From Synanceia verrucosa (Eukaryota > Chordata > Actinopteri > Perciformes > Synanceiidae), in assembly GCA_029721515.1 (NCBI GenBank), contig CM056565.1:8124742-8188741 (forward strand): DNA of 64,000 nucleotides, written 5' to 3'. This document shows positions 1 to 12,386 of this stretch, in pieces (position 1 is the first letter of the stretch; every line of letters begins with the position of its first letter). The position numbers and the translations under genes are program-made. The notes under the pieces were generated by a model that saw only the letters and a program-made list of their open reading frames with translations, ran no database searches and was not told the DNA's origin.

Positions 1-905
1 AAGATAGCTTCTTTGATGTTTCTGAGCATTACATTTCTATTCACAGTTCTGAGCATGGAAGATGCTGTCTAAGCTTTCAGACAGATGTTTTACTCTGCTT
101 TTCAGTGGAGATGGTTGGAAGCTGTCATGTTGCACGCTGCCATCTAGTGACAGAGAGAAAGTATTTCCTTTTAGCCAACAGTGATATTATCTGCAAAGGT
201 AATTGGGTTTAGTGCAAAAGAAAAATGCTATGACATTAATGTAACCAGATGATTGCACATCAGCCACAATTATTAGATGGTACAGGGTCTAATAAATTGC
301 TTCTTATTGCAGCCATCATGCAAGGCAGATATTCAAACCCAAATGTAAGGATTTAATATCTCAGATATGAAAAAAAACAAATAAAAAATGTATGCATTGT
401 AAATTTTTGCAAGGTGAAATTTGGCTTTTCTCTCTATCTCCTGTAATGAAGTGTCTTGCGATATGTATAATGCTAAAGATGTAATCCGAGGGGAAAAGTA
501 GGAATTGATTTGAGTGCAAACTGTGATTTTGGAGAGATAGAAAGAAGTGTTTCTTCACCAGTGATAACAGAAGTAAATGAATCAATGGGCAAAAACAGCA
601 TTCAGTTATATCAACACCAGCGCTTGAATGAATGGAAAACTATGCTTTAATGTTTTATCCAACAGCACCAGTCTGCTCCACTAGCTATATTTAACATAAT
701 ATTGATTTACTGTCTACAACAGCTGAATAAACACAGATCAGAGGACGGTTCCCTTCATAAACTGTGCTGTTATTTTATTCTTTGAAATTCAAATCCTACA
801 AATAACACTGAAAGTCAGGCTTCAGTTTGTGTTGATTTAGGAAATGAAAGTTAAGCATGGTTACATATCATGGTGCTATGATGCTAGGTGTATGATAAAG
901 ATTAA

Positions 906-1231
906 CCATCCATCTATCTTCTACCTCTTATCCTCTCACAGGGTCGTGGGGGTCTGGAGCCTATCCCAGCTGTCTTAGGACGAGAGGCAGGGTACACCCT
1001 GGACAAGTCTCCAGTTCATCACAGGACACATAGAGACAGACAACCACTCACACTCACAACCACACCTACGGTCAATTTAAATTAACCAATTAACCTAATC
1101 CCCATGCATGTTTTTGGATGGTGGGAGGAAGCCAGAGTACCCGGGAAGAACATGCAAACTCCACACAGAAAGGCCCTGGGCTGGGAATCGAACCCAGTAC
1201 CTTCTTGCTGTGAGCCGACCGTGCTAACCAG
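906..1231 (-). repeat. tRNA-derived SINE-like repeat, copy 1
   Basis: Minus orientation. It carries the shared body (tgtgtggagtttgcatgttc, ccatccaaaaacatgcatgg, gtccagggtgtaccctg, cagctgggataggctcca when read on minus) and part of the tRNA-like head with its B box. It belongs to the same family as the copies at 12053, 19120, 19588, 19951 and 32209. Family name not assigned. Confidence 0.8.
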
Positions 1232-1934
1232 CAGCATTAACCTCCTCAGTGAATTACCTGCATTAGACTACTGCAGCAGAAACACCATGCTTCTCATATC
1301 AGTCCCATTTTTATGAAAACAGCCAACAAATTGACTCTCTGATTCAAGCTCATCATTTTCTAGCTAGCAACTATCTAACAGATGAAACAAGTGAACACAG
1401 CATGCGGCACAATTAATGACCAACACAGCCTGTTTTCCTCTGGAGATGGTGACCAAACCAGAGCTAAAAGAAAAGAATAAAAAAAATAGAAAATTAAGCA
1501 GGTGGACAGAAAAAAAACAATTAAAGTTAAAGTGATTGCTAACAGGTTGGCTAACCTGTCTCTGGATTGTGTTTTCCTAAATGCTGTGGGGTTATTTTGC
1601 CCTCATGTGGTGATTAAATATACCTACAGATTTAACATCACATAACTGACAAAGTGGCAAAAATGATGGCAAATCATTTGTTTAAGAATGTCTCTTTAAT
1701 GTTTTCCAGTTCAGATACACAACATACAGTGTGTAATAGCCTCTATTTGAAATAGAAATATTAACTTTAATTCTTTCGACTCCTTCTGGTCATGATGCTT
1801 TCTCACAGTATCTTGAGCTTCGAGCAGGTTACTGAATCAGACTAAATGAAACCGACAAACAGGTGCAAGCCTTCACATTACCATTTCAGCATTGATGTTG
1901 TAATAAGAATATATTTGGATCCTTGTAATGCTTT

Positions 1935-1941
<7 letters not shown>

Positions 1942-2001
<60 letters not shown>
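1942..2001. repeat. (TA)n microsatellite, about 60 bp
   Basis: An uninterrupted TA run followed by TTTA-type repeats to about 2020. It produces a spurious IYIYIY reading frame. Confidence 0.95.
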
Positions 2002-2006
<5 letters not shown>

Positions 2007-4233
2007 TTATATTTATTTTCCTTACCTTAAGCCAACATCAAAACTGTAGTGTAAACATGGTTAGTGTGCTTCCATTATCTGTTGGCTGTCCAAACTCTTG
2101 ATTCAAAAAAACAAAAAAGAGAGAAACAGAAAAAGGAAAGAGAAAATAAACTGTCTTTGTGATACTGTTTTTGGAAGCGTGGGCAACTTGAACTCACATC
2201 GAACAGCTGGGTCAATAATCCCATAAACAGAATGTGCAGACAAAATTGCAAACGGTAGCAAAACAACCAGCATGATTAGAGACTGAAATCAGACCAAAAG
2301 AGTACAAAGGATTTCACAACCTCCTAATTACAGGTTACACTGTATGACGATGCTGAAGACAACGTGAGACACTGACAATTAAACCCAACAGCATCACAAG
2401 CAAAATTCTTCGATTTGTGGTTCGTTTTGAGCACATTTTTTCTGCCTCATTTCTCCAAACATCCCCTATTTACTTCCTTCATCTGTTCTCTGCAGCTGTT
2501 CTTTGGCTTTTTTCAACCAATCAAAGGGACACGTTTCACTCAAAAGATGCCTTCACGACTGACGACAGAGCCAGGTGTGTACGTTTAGACAGCAACATAT
2601 GCAGCAAGAACATTTTTATCATCAACATCAAGGCTAATCTGAGCCAAAGGCGTTTCCTCTTTCGTGTTCACGTTGACCTCTACCTCAAAAAAAGAAGAAG
2701 AAGAAAAAAATCTTTTTTTAACAGATGTATTCATAGCTTGTTGGAATTTAAGATCTAAAGGAAGCGTGGGTGCTAAAAAAAATCATGTTGGGTCACCTAA
2801 ACTTGCACCTGCTGTCACAAAGAAAAGATCCGGCCAATCACTCAAAACCAAACGACAAACATAATATTTACAAATTCCAGTTTTGTTGTCATACACTTTA
2901 AAAAATGTACAGTTTGTTTCATGTGTAGATTTTTTTTTTTGTTGTCGCTCCAGTCCAGTGAGAGGGATGGCAGTCTGGCTCCAGAGAGACGTTATCCTCA
3001 GCAGACAGGATACAGAACATAACAAGGAGGAAGGGGCTGGTGGGGGTTAATCCTGCTTGCTTTTGTGGTACATGGTGTATGAGTAATGTCTGTCATTAAA
3101 GATTTTTTTCTTTAAACAGGTTTTGAATTCATCCCCATGTGCACTGACAGATCATACCGCAGCTCTTTCATCATCACCATTGAATCACTGCCAGCGTTTG
3201 TCCAGTGTTGTCCTAATGTCTCTGTTTTTTTCCCCCAGAAGTGTCCAGAGCGTGACCCGTCTCTTGTGTTCAGTTGTGCGAAAGATGTGAAACACACAAG
3301 GTTTTCTTGACCGTTTGACCGTCATAAATACATCTCATCCTCTCTCCCACTTTGCAGACAGGAGAGTCATGAAACAACAAAAAGAAGAGCAGACGAAAAG
3401 ATAACCGTCAGTCTTTTGGAGCATGTGGTTGATCTCGGTCACAGACAAAAACCTTATTTAGACTATTCATGTAAAGTAGGTGTTTCTTTTTTTTCCCCCC
3501 TTAAACTTAAAAAAGTGCTATCTTCAGGTGAGATTGAGAGACAGGAACTGCAGACTTGACAGTTGCAAAAGATAAAGAGAAACAGAGCGAAAGAGGGAGG
3601 AAGGAAAAAAGGCTTTCATCAGTCTCTCTGGTACATTTGCAGCACAGCCTCGGTGTTAGGAAATGAAAAAAATAAAGAGGAAATATTTACTCTCTTTGTT
3701 ATAATCATAGTTTTACACAATATTCATCTCTTAATACTTTAATACCTTTTTGAAGTACCACAAAGTGCAGCTGATATTAAAATAGAAAATGGTAATGACT
3801 TTCAAAATAAAATAAAAACAATGAAGAACAAGGCAAATCATCAAAATGACAAACAAATGTCTCTGTCCACACTCTTTGCAAAGAAAAACAACATGCAAAT
3901 ATCCCAGACAGCGACGTAGTTAATTAAACTTTATACTATTTTTTTTGTTTTTCAAATGAGGATATATTGAATCTGATTTCCCTTTAAAAGAAGAGACCAG
4001 CCACAGTGCAACATTGAGTGTAAAAAAAATAAGTGTGTGGATCAAAAAGAAAGATGAAGGGGTTGGCACTTTTTATGATGGTAATTCCTTTTGTAAGATA
4101 CAGTCAGGATGGACCTCTCCAGGCGCTCCACTGGACGCCACAGAAAGAGGAACTTTATCACAGTACTTGGCACCAAGAATGCTGGTAAAAACGAGATATC
4201 AGAATATCTTTTTTTTCATTCATATCCTTACAA

Positions 4234-4239
4234 TTTATT
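4234..4239 (-). terminator. Candidate distal nlgn2 poly(A) signal (AATAAA)
   Basis: AATAAA on the minus strand, giving a 3' UTR of about 1.15 kb that would include the MITE at 4863-5253. The sequence after it on the minus strand is A-rich rather than clearly GU-rich, so support is modest. Confidence 0.25.
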
Positions 4240-4354
4240 AATAATACATCATTTACATTTGTGTTTTTTTTTGTATAAAAGACTCCAAAAGGAAAAAAGA
4301 GTCTAGAAGTGATTGAGAGAAAGAGGAGTGGAAATGGATAGATGGTGATGGTTT

Positions 4355-4409
4355 AATATATATATATATATGTAGAGAGAGAGAGGGAGGGAGAGAGAGA
4401 GAGAGAGAG
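4355..4409. repeat. (TA)n then (GA)n compound microsatellite
   Basis: A short TA run to about 4371 is followed directly by a GA run to 4409 with GGGA interruptions. It lies in the putative 3' UTR region of nlgn2. Confidence 0.9.
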
Positions 4410-4862
4410 TTAAATGGGCTGAGATGGAGGAGATACAGACAGAGAGCTAATGAGTGAGAAATAAAGTAATGGACATGATTGGAGATGCAGTGAGCTCTGA
4501 TGGGCAGCCTGGATTCCAGGTTGCATCCCACAGACAAGATGAGTCAGTTATTTCCTGTACCGCCCAACAGTCGAAGCCCCAATCTGGAAACGTTCTGCAT
4601 GATGTGAGCGCACAGATTCTTACAAAAAGAGTGACTTTTTTTGATGGCATTTTGGTTGCATCATAACTTAAAACAGGTACATCAATGTGTAAACATAAGT
4701 TTTAAACTCTATGGAAAAACCCATGCTTTAAATGTCAAATGGCTCGTCTTTGTTCTTCCTGCCGCTGTTGATGCAAAGCCTGAAGAATCAGAACACAGAG
4801 ACAGCTGCTGGGACATGACGCTCAAACGCAGGGTGCCAAATTCCACTTCCAGATTGGGCCTT

Positions 4863-5253
4863 TAAAGCTGCAATTTGTAAGTTTCAAGAAATCACCGCTT
4901 TATGACAGACAGCTTGCCGGGGCATATGCTGCCTCGCCTAAAAGCTGCTCTCGCTACTGTATTATCTTTTCCGCTAAATGAATGTGAGGCGAATGTATGC
5001 ATTCTATGTCAAACATGGTTTTTACACTGACACAACAACACATGCGCAACAAACAACCGCACAAGATGTCTGGCTGTGATGAAGCTCGAAGCCTCTTTCA
5101 GAGAGTTTACAAGCTTAAAGCTGCTTTAGGTGGAAACACTGAGAGAGCTTTGTCCTGCTGTGATGACAGGCTTTTTTAATCAACTATATTTATTGATTTA
5201 TGATTACATTTTAGAGGTATTCACTGCTTGAAATCTTACAAACTGCAGCTTTA
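4863..5253. mobile_element. MITE-like DNA transposon in the nlgn2 3' UTR/flank
   Basis: The left terminus (4863-4888) and right terminus (5227-5253) are imperfect inverted copies of about 26 bp: taaagctgcaatttgtaag on the left and the complement of cttacaaactgcagcttta on the right. Both outer ends fall on TA, compatible with a TA target duplication. No transposase is encoded. The right end lies 135 bases downstream of the nlgn2 stop codon. Confidence 0.65.
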
Positions 5254-5255
5254 TT
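5250..5255 (-). terminator. Candidate nlgn2 poly(A) signal (AATAAA)
   Basis: AATAAA on the minus strand about 135 bases after the stop codon, at the edge of the inverted-repeat element 4863-5253. It would give a very short 3' UTR. Two further AATAAA hexamers lie at 5189-5194 and 4234-4239. Which one is used cannot be decided from sequence; vertebrate NLGN2 3' UTRs are usually longer. Confidence 0.25.
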
Positions 5256-5388
5256 TGAGGGCTTGATGAGAAAAGACAAAGACATAGTAAAGAGGAACGG
5301 AGGGTGGTGAGGGTGGAGTTTGTATGGAGCAGTTTGTGTGGTGCGTCTCTGTAAGCCCAGAGTGGGATAGCAGAGGTTGTGCCTGGTC

Positions 5389-6319
5389 CTATACACGGGT
5401 GGTGGAGTGTTGGTGTGGCAGGGCATTGTTGCTGTGGCTGGGGACGGGTGTAGTGGACGGGGCTGGGACAGGGGGGTAAGTGTTGAACGGGTGGAGGGGC
5501 TGCATGCTGCTGATGGTGCTGGGGATCATGGTGATGGTGTTTGCCGTCATCAGTGGCACGTCCTCAGGCGCCCGCCGCAGGGCCAGCGTGTAGTCGGGCG
5601 GGCACACGGGAGGCCGAAGGGGCTCTAGGTCGCCGTGAACGCCACGCGACGGCAGCGGCGTGCCGTGCTCCAGCTCCACCCGTTGCTGCTTCATCTGCAG
5701 CGACATCAGCTCCTCCTCCTGACTAAGTGCCAGGTCGTTGTGCGGCGGGGCCCCGACCACGCCCATGCCCATGCCGACGCCCATGCCCATCGTCGTGACG
5801 CGTTGCGGGGACAGCCGGCGGTGGCGCCTCTGCATGAGTTCGAGGCGCTTGTCCCGTTTGTAGTAGAGCGCGGCGAAAGCCAGCACGTTCAGGAAAAGCA
5901 ACGAGGCGCCCACGGCCACCGTCACGCTCAGCTCGGTGGAGTAGTCCCTCGTCTTGTCAGGGAAGGGGGAGTAGCTGGGTCTCTCCGAACTGTCGGGCTC
6001 GGGGTCTGGCGGGTAGGTGGAGATGGGGTGTCGCGTGGGGCGAGGGTTGTGGGGGCTCTTCCAGCGGATGGTGCCTCCCGGCGGCAGTCGGGTTGTGATG
6101 GAGTTGATTATTTCCTTGTGGAGGCTGTGGAGGTGCGGCACCAGCTCCAGCCAGAAGGCCACCTTGTTGGCCCGGTAGTTGTCTCTGACGCGAGGCTTCA
6201 GGCCGATATGCAAGTACTGCTTGTCTTTGGAGCTGAACTTGGTCCAGATGACTTCTTCAAAGCGGTTGGGCTTGGTGTGGATGAATGTTGTGTCCTGAGG
6301 AACTGGTAGGTTGGGATCC
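5389..6319 (-). CDS. nlgn2: nlgn2 coding exon 7: end of ectodomain, membrane span and cytoplasmic tail
   Basis: The last coding exon encodes residues 565-874, with TAG at 5391-5389; the acceptor is tttgtctccag. In order: GDPNLPVPQDTTFIHTKPNR, LKPRVRDNYRANKVAFWLEL, a Pro-rich stalk (643-690), membrane span LSVTVAVGASLLFLNVLAFA and onward (695-718), basic stop-transfer KRDKR, a Met/Gly repeat (742-752), an EEEL segment, the gephyrin-binding motif PPDYTLALRR (805-814), the DVPLMTANTITMIP segment, and a C-terminus ending HSTTRV, a class I PDZ ligand. The coding DNA is much more GC-rich than its surroundings, which creates long spurious ORFs on the opposite strand. Confidence 0.97.
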
Positions 6320-8849
6320 CTGGAGACAAAAAGAGCAGAATCCAAAATATTCTCATGTAACAAAATATAAATCACTACTTTAACACATGTGCTGCAAATA
6401 GAACCATTCAATACACCAAAACGCAAGAGTTGATGTGTTATTTGAGATGAGCAGCTGTGTAGAAACCTTTGGTGTCATACTGACCCTGTCTTGGCAAAGT
6501 TGGTCCAGTACGTCATGACCACAGCACTGAGCATGACGTCATTCTTGGAGAAGTTACAGGGAAACAGGTCGGTGGCTCCCACCATGGGAATCCCAAAAAC
6601 GTAGGGGATCTCGTCTCCGTGGGCCGCGTCCGCCCAGTCCGGCCTCGCTTCGGTCTGACAGTGGTGGTGGAAGGTATAGAAATAGACGGGGGACTGGAAC
6701 TCGGCGTGCAGTTTGGCGGTGGCGACAGCCGGGGCGACCCACTGGTGGTCCGTAAACAGAGCCAAGAGGGTCTTCCTGCGCATGTCGCTGTTGTCCCTGT
6801 CGGCCCAGTCTGTGTACATGAACTTTATGGTTTCCCTCAGGATGTCTTTACCTTGAAAGACATGAAAAAAGGAGTGTGAGTGTACGCAGTGCGTGGTTAT
6901 CTGCAACATTAAGCACTTACATTAGTAAATCTACAGTGAGTCATCTCCACAGCAGCGTGTTGTTAAGCTTTCTTCCTGTCTGGCTGCTGCTGGTCAATCT
7001 CAATGCTTGGACTGTGCCAATAAAGTTGGACGAGATCCATGGTCGTATAGGTCATCGTACAGAATTTACTGCAAATATAGATACAAAACTGTCCCCAAAA
7101 ATGATCAGCTGTACAGCAGAGGAACCTACAGTTCCTTCATTCAATGTCCTCCATTTATTCTTGACAAAACAGCATCACATTTTAGCATTTCAGCTGGTAT
7201 TCAAAAGCAAACTTACAGTTGAATAACTTTTGAAAGCTTTCCTGTGTTACATTTCTATCCTCAAATTGACTAAAGTGCGAGTGCATCACTCCAGTATTTC
7301 CCTTTTACACTGTACTTCTACTTCATTACCATTCTTATGAATCTTTTGTAACACAATGCATGGACATCGATGATTAATTGATTAAACTACCCTCCATACT
7401 AAACAGTGTGTAAAATATTTAAAACTGGCTCCACTGCGATCAACTAAACCAGTAAAATGCTCCTTTAATGCATCTGTAACATTAATCCAATATAATTGCT
7501 TAACACACAGAGGACATTTTTTCTGCTCAGTTTAACTTTCAATGCATTAACACTCATAACACTTTGTACTTTCATGCAGGATTTTCTCACAACTTTTACA
7601 GTGTGGAGGTGCTAAGTAAAGGATCTGAGCACTGCTCGGCCATCTTTGGTGTAGTTTGAACTTTAAGTAACCCTCAGTGGCGTAGAGGCAAAATTAGAGC
7701 TTTATAGTAACTCATAATTTGAAGGTAAGGTAGTGCTGACCATCAGGGTATCCATACAGATTGTCAACAAAGTTGGAGATGGTGTAGTCAAAGGAGGCTG
7801 CTGATATTCCATCATCTCCTTCACTGTCATCCACGAACTTCAGACCCTCTCCCTGGTTAACACCCAGCAGTATATCGTAGTTCAGGAACTCGCCCTGGTG
7901 TCATGACAAAACACACAGAGCATGACATGACGGCACAGAACCAGCAGCATGCTGAGGCAGTAGTAGTCACAAATGCAAGGCGTCCAGAGACACTGGCTCT
8001 GACCTGCTGCATGAGGATCTCAGGGTCGTCCGGCACCACGTCACCGTCCACCACGGGCCCGAAGGCGATGTGGTAACGAGCAGGCTGGATGTCTTGGTCC
8101 ACCAGCTCCCGGAAACTCTTCCTCCTCAGGCAGTCCACCAACTCGGCCATGTCCCCCAGAGTGCAGCCCACCTTCCTCGCCAGGATCTTGGTGTACATTA
8201 CTGGTCGATAGTTGACGGCCCAGCTGGAGATGGCTGAGCCACTCTGAGCAATGGCCCTCTGGAAGAGGCCTAACACAGAGCGAGACCACATACAAGCACA
8301 TCATAAAGCTTCAACACCAAACATACAATCACTTATTCTCTCTCAGTTCAGTTTTCTTTCCCTCTGACACACTTATGCGAGCAACGGATGGGGCCTTCAA
8401 GGCCTTACAGCGTGAGAGCTTTCAATAATGCATATGTTAGAGGAGGAGCCGTTGTAGAGCATAACGTAGGAGGCAAGATGAAGTAGATACTCTGCTGCTG
8501 TTCATAGCCGGGGAAAATCTTTATGAACATTAGGGTGGAAAACAAAGTGCTTCCATTACATGTGATGAGAGATGGCAGCAGGAAAGATGGTGGCGACTCA
8601 ACACACAGCAGCAGCTTGATGGCCGGGACAGATAACGCACCGAAGAGAGATGGAAAGGGAAAGAAAACTGCTCGCACTGTTGCACTGCTGCACTGTTATG
8701 TAAAGTGGCTTGCTGTCCCTCTGTTTTATCTGCAGATTCTGTCATTAATAATTAAGCCCCCCCATATTCTGCATGTGCCCCACCCCCGCTCCTCTCCCTG
8801 TGAAATCAATTAAGAAGCCTCTCAGCTGCAGCTCCAACGTTCATCTCAT

Positions 8850-8891
<42 letters not shown>

Positions 8892-10655
8892 CCTTTAAAA
8901 AATGTTCATCCACCAACTTTTTTCTGCACTTCGTGGTGTTACAGCCAGACTTTAAAATGGAGTAGAAGAGGCAGATCTATTCATAACACCCCATAATGAT
9001 AACATGGATAGTCAATCTTTTTTGACATGATACCAGCTGTTCACATAAACACAAAAACATAATTTTCACTAAAATAATTCAACATTAACCCAATTTTTTT
9101 AAGGCAAATGAAAGAGCCATAAATGTTGATCGCTCCATCCACCAACAGTCACAGGATAATGGGAACGCTATTCTGCTTGTGTGAGTATTTGTCTTTGTCA
9201 ATGGACAGCCAGCATTAGCTGGCCACTTATCAACAACTAACAACTTGGCCGACACTACCCAATTATTGAAATGCTTTTCCATGTTTCTGACTGGAGAAAA
9301 AGATGTGTGGTTTCCCATGAGCATGCTTCACACACACAGATACAAATTTATTTTTAAATTGTATTTAATCTGTCCTATGTCAGTTTCTTGAGCGTGAAGG
9401 TTAACAGTTCAGTAATAACATAATCTGGATTCTTGGTGAGGTACAATGTGCCATTTGCCTGCCGAGCTTTACTCACATGAGAGGATTATTGATCAAACGT
9501 CTGGTGGGTATTTTAGAGAGCTGCTGCTCAACAACAAACCATGCAGCATGATGCAGCTGGTAGAGCAATCTCACAGTTGTTGGTTGTAACACAACTATGT
9601 TTTCTTAATGCACAGTGGTCATGAATAATGGTTAAGAGAAGTGAGCTAAACTATTTAAAAAATATATTCCTCAATCCACCAAAAGCTGTAAGCTAGCTGC
9701 CCCACCCCTGATACAAAACACTGTTGTTTTCCGGCAAAGATATTTAATATTGGAAACGACCAGGAGAAGCATCACATTTATAGAAAACCTAAAATTATTC
9801 TCAAATTTGACTTTTTTGAGTGATAGAAAACCAGAACACAGAATGTAAGAAGCTGAAATTGAACCAGCTAGCTACTATTTACTATTTACTGTTTAGTTTG
9901 AGATCAATATTCATCTGCAACTCTACACAGCAACAAGGCTTAAAAAAAAAAAAAAACGAATTCTTTTTTCCTGAGTGATAGAAACCTATGGGGTGTGGGG
10001 GTGCCATGGTTAAAAAAAAGTTGGTACATTAATTTATATAAATATAAAAAATGTAACATTTTGCACCAGTGTTGTCCCAATCATTTTAGCTTTTAGAAGC
10101 ATAAACTACATGATTACTGGACATAAGAGGCACTTTAAACTGCCTCTCTATTAAAAGGGTAGAACTATTATAAAATATGACTGGCAAAGACCACACATCT
10201 TTTTGGTCCAGGCCTCAGAGAGACTCACGCTGTTGACGATGTGTCTGAGTAAAATCACCAAAGTAACAGTTTGTTACAGTTAAAAATATATAAGAAACTA
10301 AAATAATACACTGCTGTGTACATACAATAATAAATACCTATGTGGACTGCTCATGGTGTTCCTCATTGGAGGACTGAGTAAAATATATCAGAAATGAGCA
10401 TATTTCCACTGTAGCTATTCCTAATACTCTGTCCAGTACGGATTAGTTTAACTGGACAAGGACAATTTTGTACCCGTGGTCCAGTGATCTTAGTGTCGCA
10501 TGGAATGATGTTATTTGGGATTATTGGAGGGTTTGTGTCCCAAAGCGTTGTCCACACTGTCAGTCATGTTTTTTTTCATGTTTATTGAATATGTATGCAT
10601 GTACAATATTGCTGCAAACAGTGGATGACTCATTTATGAATACTGCATTTGTGAG

Positions 10656-10715
<60 letters not shown>

Positions 10716-12351
10716 ATAAAATCTGGTTTATAGGCTGTTCATTGAAATTTCTCACATGCTCTGTGGAGAAATACACTACCCACACTGTCCTGAAATGTTA
10801 ATCCCCTCTGAGCAGGATATATGACTGCTGCTAATGTGTCAGTGACAGTGAGAGAAGCTCACCCTCAGAGTGGTGGGAGAGGATGAGAAGGTTCACACAG
10901 GCGGCGCCGGCTCCCGAGCCAAAGATGGTGATTCTCTCTGAGTCCCCTCCAAAGTGGCCGATGTTTTCACTGAGCCAGCGCAGAGCCTGGATCTGGTCCA
11001 ACAAGCCATAGTTCCCCTTAGCAGACTGGTCCCCTGTGCTCAGAAACCCTGCAGGGTGAATGAGAACAAACACAGAGAAAAATACTGATTAAGTGCAGGA
11101 AAGAGGAGCAGGCGCAGAAATTCAGGAGCACATAAGAACATAATCCTGAGCATTTACAGTCTTTTTCTTCTCCAAATACAGAATATCCCCCATAAACAGA
11201 AGATGGCATCCTGTCGTTGTCAAGAACTTCTCAGCCTCCATCTCAGAGGAGATTTCACGCGGAAAGCTTGCCAAATTACTCATTTTTTAATATCCATGCT
11301 GGAAATACAACATTTAAGAGAACTTGTCAGCAGAGAGAGGAGGAGAGCAACAGAAGGCATGTTTCAAATACTTCCAGGACACATTTGCACAGTAGGTGCA
11401 CACCCACAACACCAGAAAATAAACTGAACAAAATGTCACACACGGGCACACACACACTGACACACAATTATTTGTTCTTTTGATACTGAATTGCAGAACA
11501 TTACATGTGTTTTCAGGCAGCACCAGGCTATTTCATCCTGTAAGAAGTGGACATGGTTTGGGTGGCTTCAAGACCCAGAAAACATCTAGAGGGATTTCAG
11601 TAAACGGCACACTCCTCAGATTAGTGTCTGTCCAGGCAGAGGAAGTTATGAGTCATCTCAGTTTCTCATAATACTGTGGTAAATGTTATTACATTATTTG
11701 GAATTTTTGTGCGATTTCTTGTGGCATGAGGTACACCAGAATTTCCCAGCAGTGCCAATAATTGATACCAGAATTCAGATTTTCCTCAGTTAAAGAAACA
11801 AGAAACTAGAATTATTTGTCAGAAGAAACCTTAATGGCATATTGGGCAACTGTTGTTAAAAAAATACAAGAAAAAAAAACTTTGGAGCCCCAGAGAGAGG
11901 GTGATATTCTGAAAAAATAATCTCAGATTTTCTCAATTTAAATGAGTAATATTGACTGAGATTAAAGTGGCAAATGTATGTCCCAAAAAATGCACAAAAA
12001 GTGCATTCTACTGTCAGCCACTGTCTGAATTTCGTTGAACATCAAACAAAAATTTGAATCCCGGGCCCGGGGCCTTTCTGTGTGGAGTTTGCATGTTCTC
12101 GCTGTGTCTGTGTGGGTTCTCTCTGATACTCCGGCTTCCTCCCACCATCCAAAAACATGCATGGGGATTAGGTTAATTGGCTAATTTAAATTGACCGTAG
12201 GTGTGAATGTGAGTGTGAGTGGTTGTCTGTCTCTATGTGTCCTGTGATGAGGTGGAGACTTGTCCAGGGTGTACCCTGCCTTTCACCCTAAGACAGCTGG
12301 GATAGGCTCCAGCCCCCCCATGACCCTATGAGGATAAGCAGTAGATAATGG

Positions 12352-12386
<35 letters not shown>

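Larger units (their letters stand above)
1..4862. other. nlgn2 3' UTR/downstream flank without recognisable gene
   Basis: AT-rich non-coding sequence. It contains a SINE copy (906-1231), a TA microsatellite (1942-2001), A-rich tracts, and TA and GA repeats (4355-4409). Short ORFs here are low-complexity or repeat-derived. The part nearest the gene may be 3' UTR, but its end cannot be fixed. Confidence 0.5.
8270..10862 (-). other. nlgn2 intron between exons 3 and 4
   Basis: A 2.6-kb GT-AG intron. It holds a CA repeat (8852-8888) and a TA repeat (10658-10709) and otherwise unremarkable AT-rich sequence. I looked for a splice-site-B mini-exon of the neuroligin-1 type (a GNRWSNST-like code) and saw none. 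Confidence 0.8.

Noticed and set aside
1846..2049. IYIYIY protein and other low-complexity ORFs (also 10468-10719, 22028-22376)
   Set aside because: They are translations of TA and CA microsatellites.
5377..5726. Two more plus-strand ORFs of 61-83 codons
   Set aside because: Also antisense to nlgn2 exon 7; no family recognised.
5635..6309. 224-residue open frame on the plus strand
   Set aside because: It is exactly antisense to the GC-rich nlgn2 last exon and has Ala/Arg/His-rich composition; a shadow of the real coding frame.
7007..7226. Overlapping ORFs in the intron between nlgn2 exons 5 and 6
   Set aside because: Unfamiliar sequence, no splice signals in the right phase, and nlgn2 exons 5 and 6 join in frame without it.
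8270..10862. Neuroligin splice-site-B mini-exon
   Set aside because: Searched for on the minus strand between exons 3 and 4; no in-phase short exon coding a GNRWSNST-like peptide was seen, as expected for the type 2 gene.
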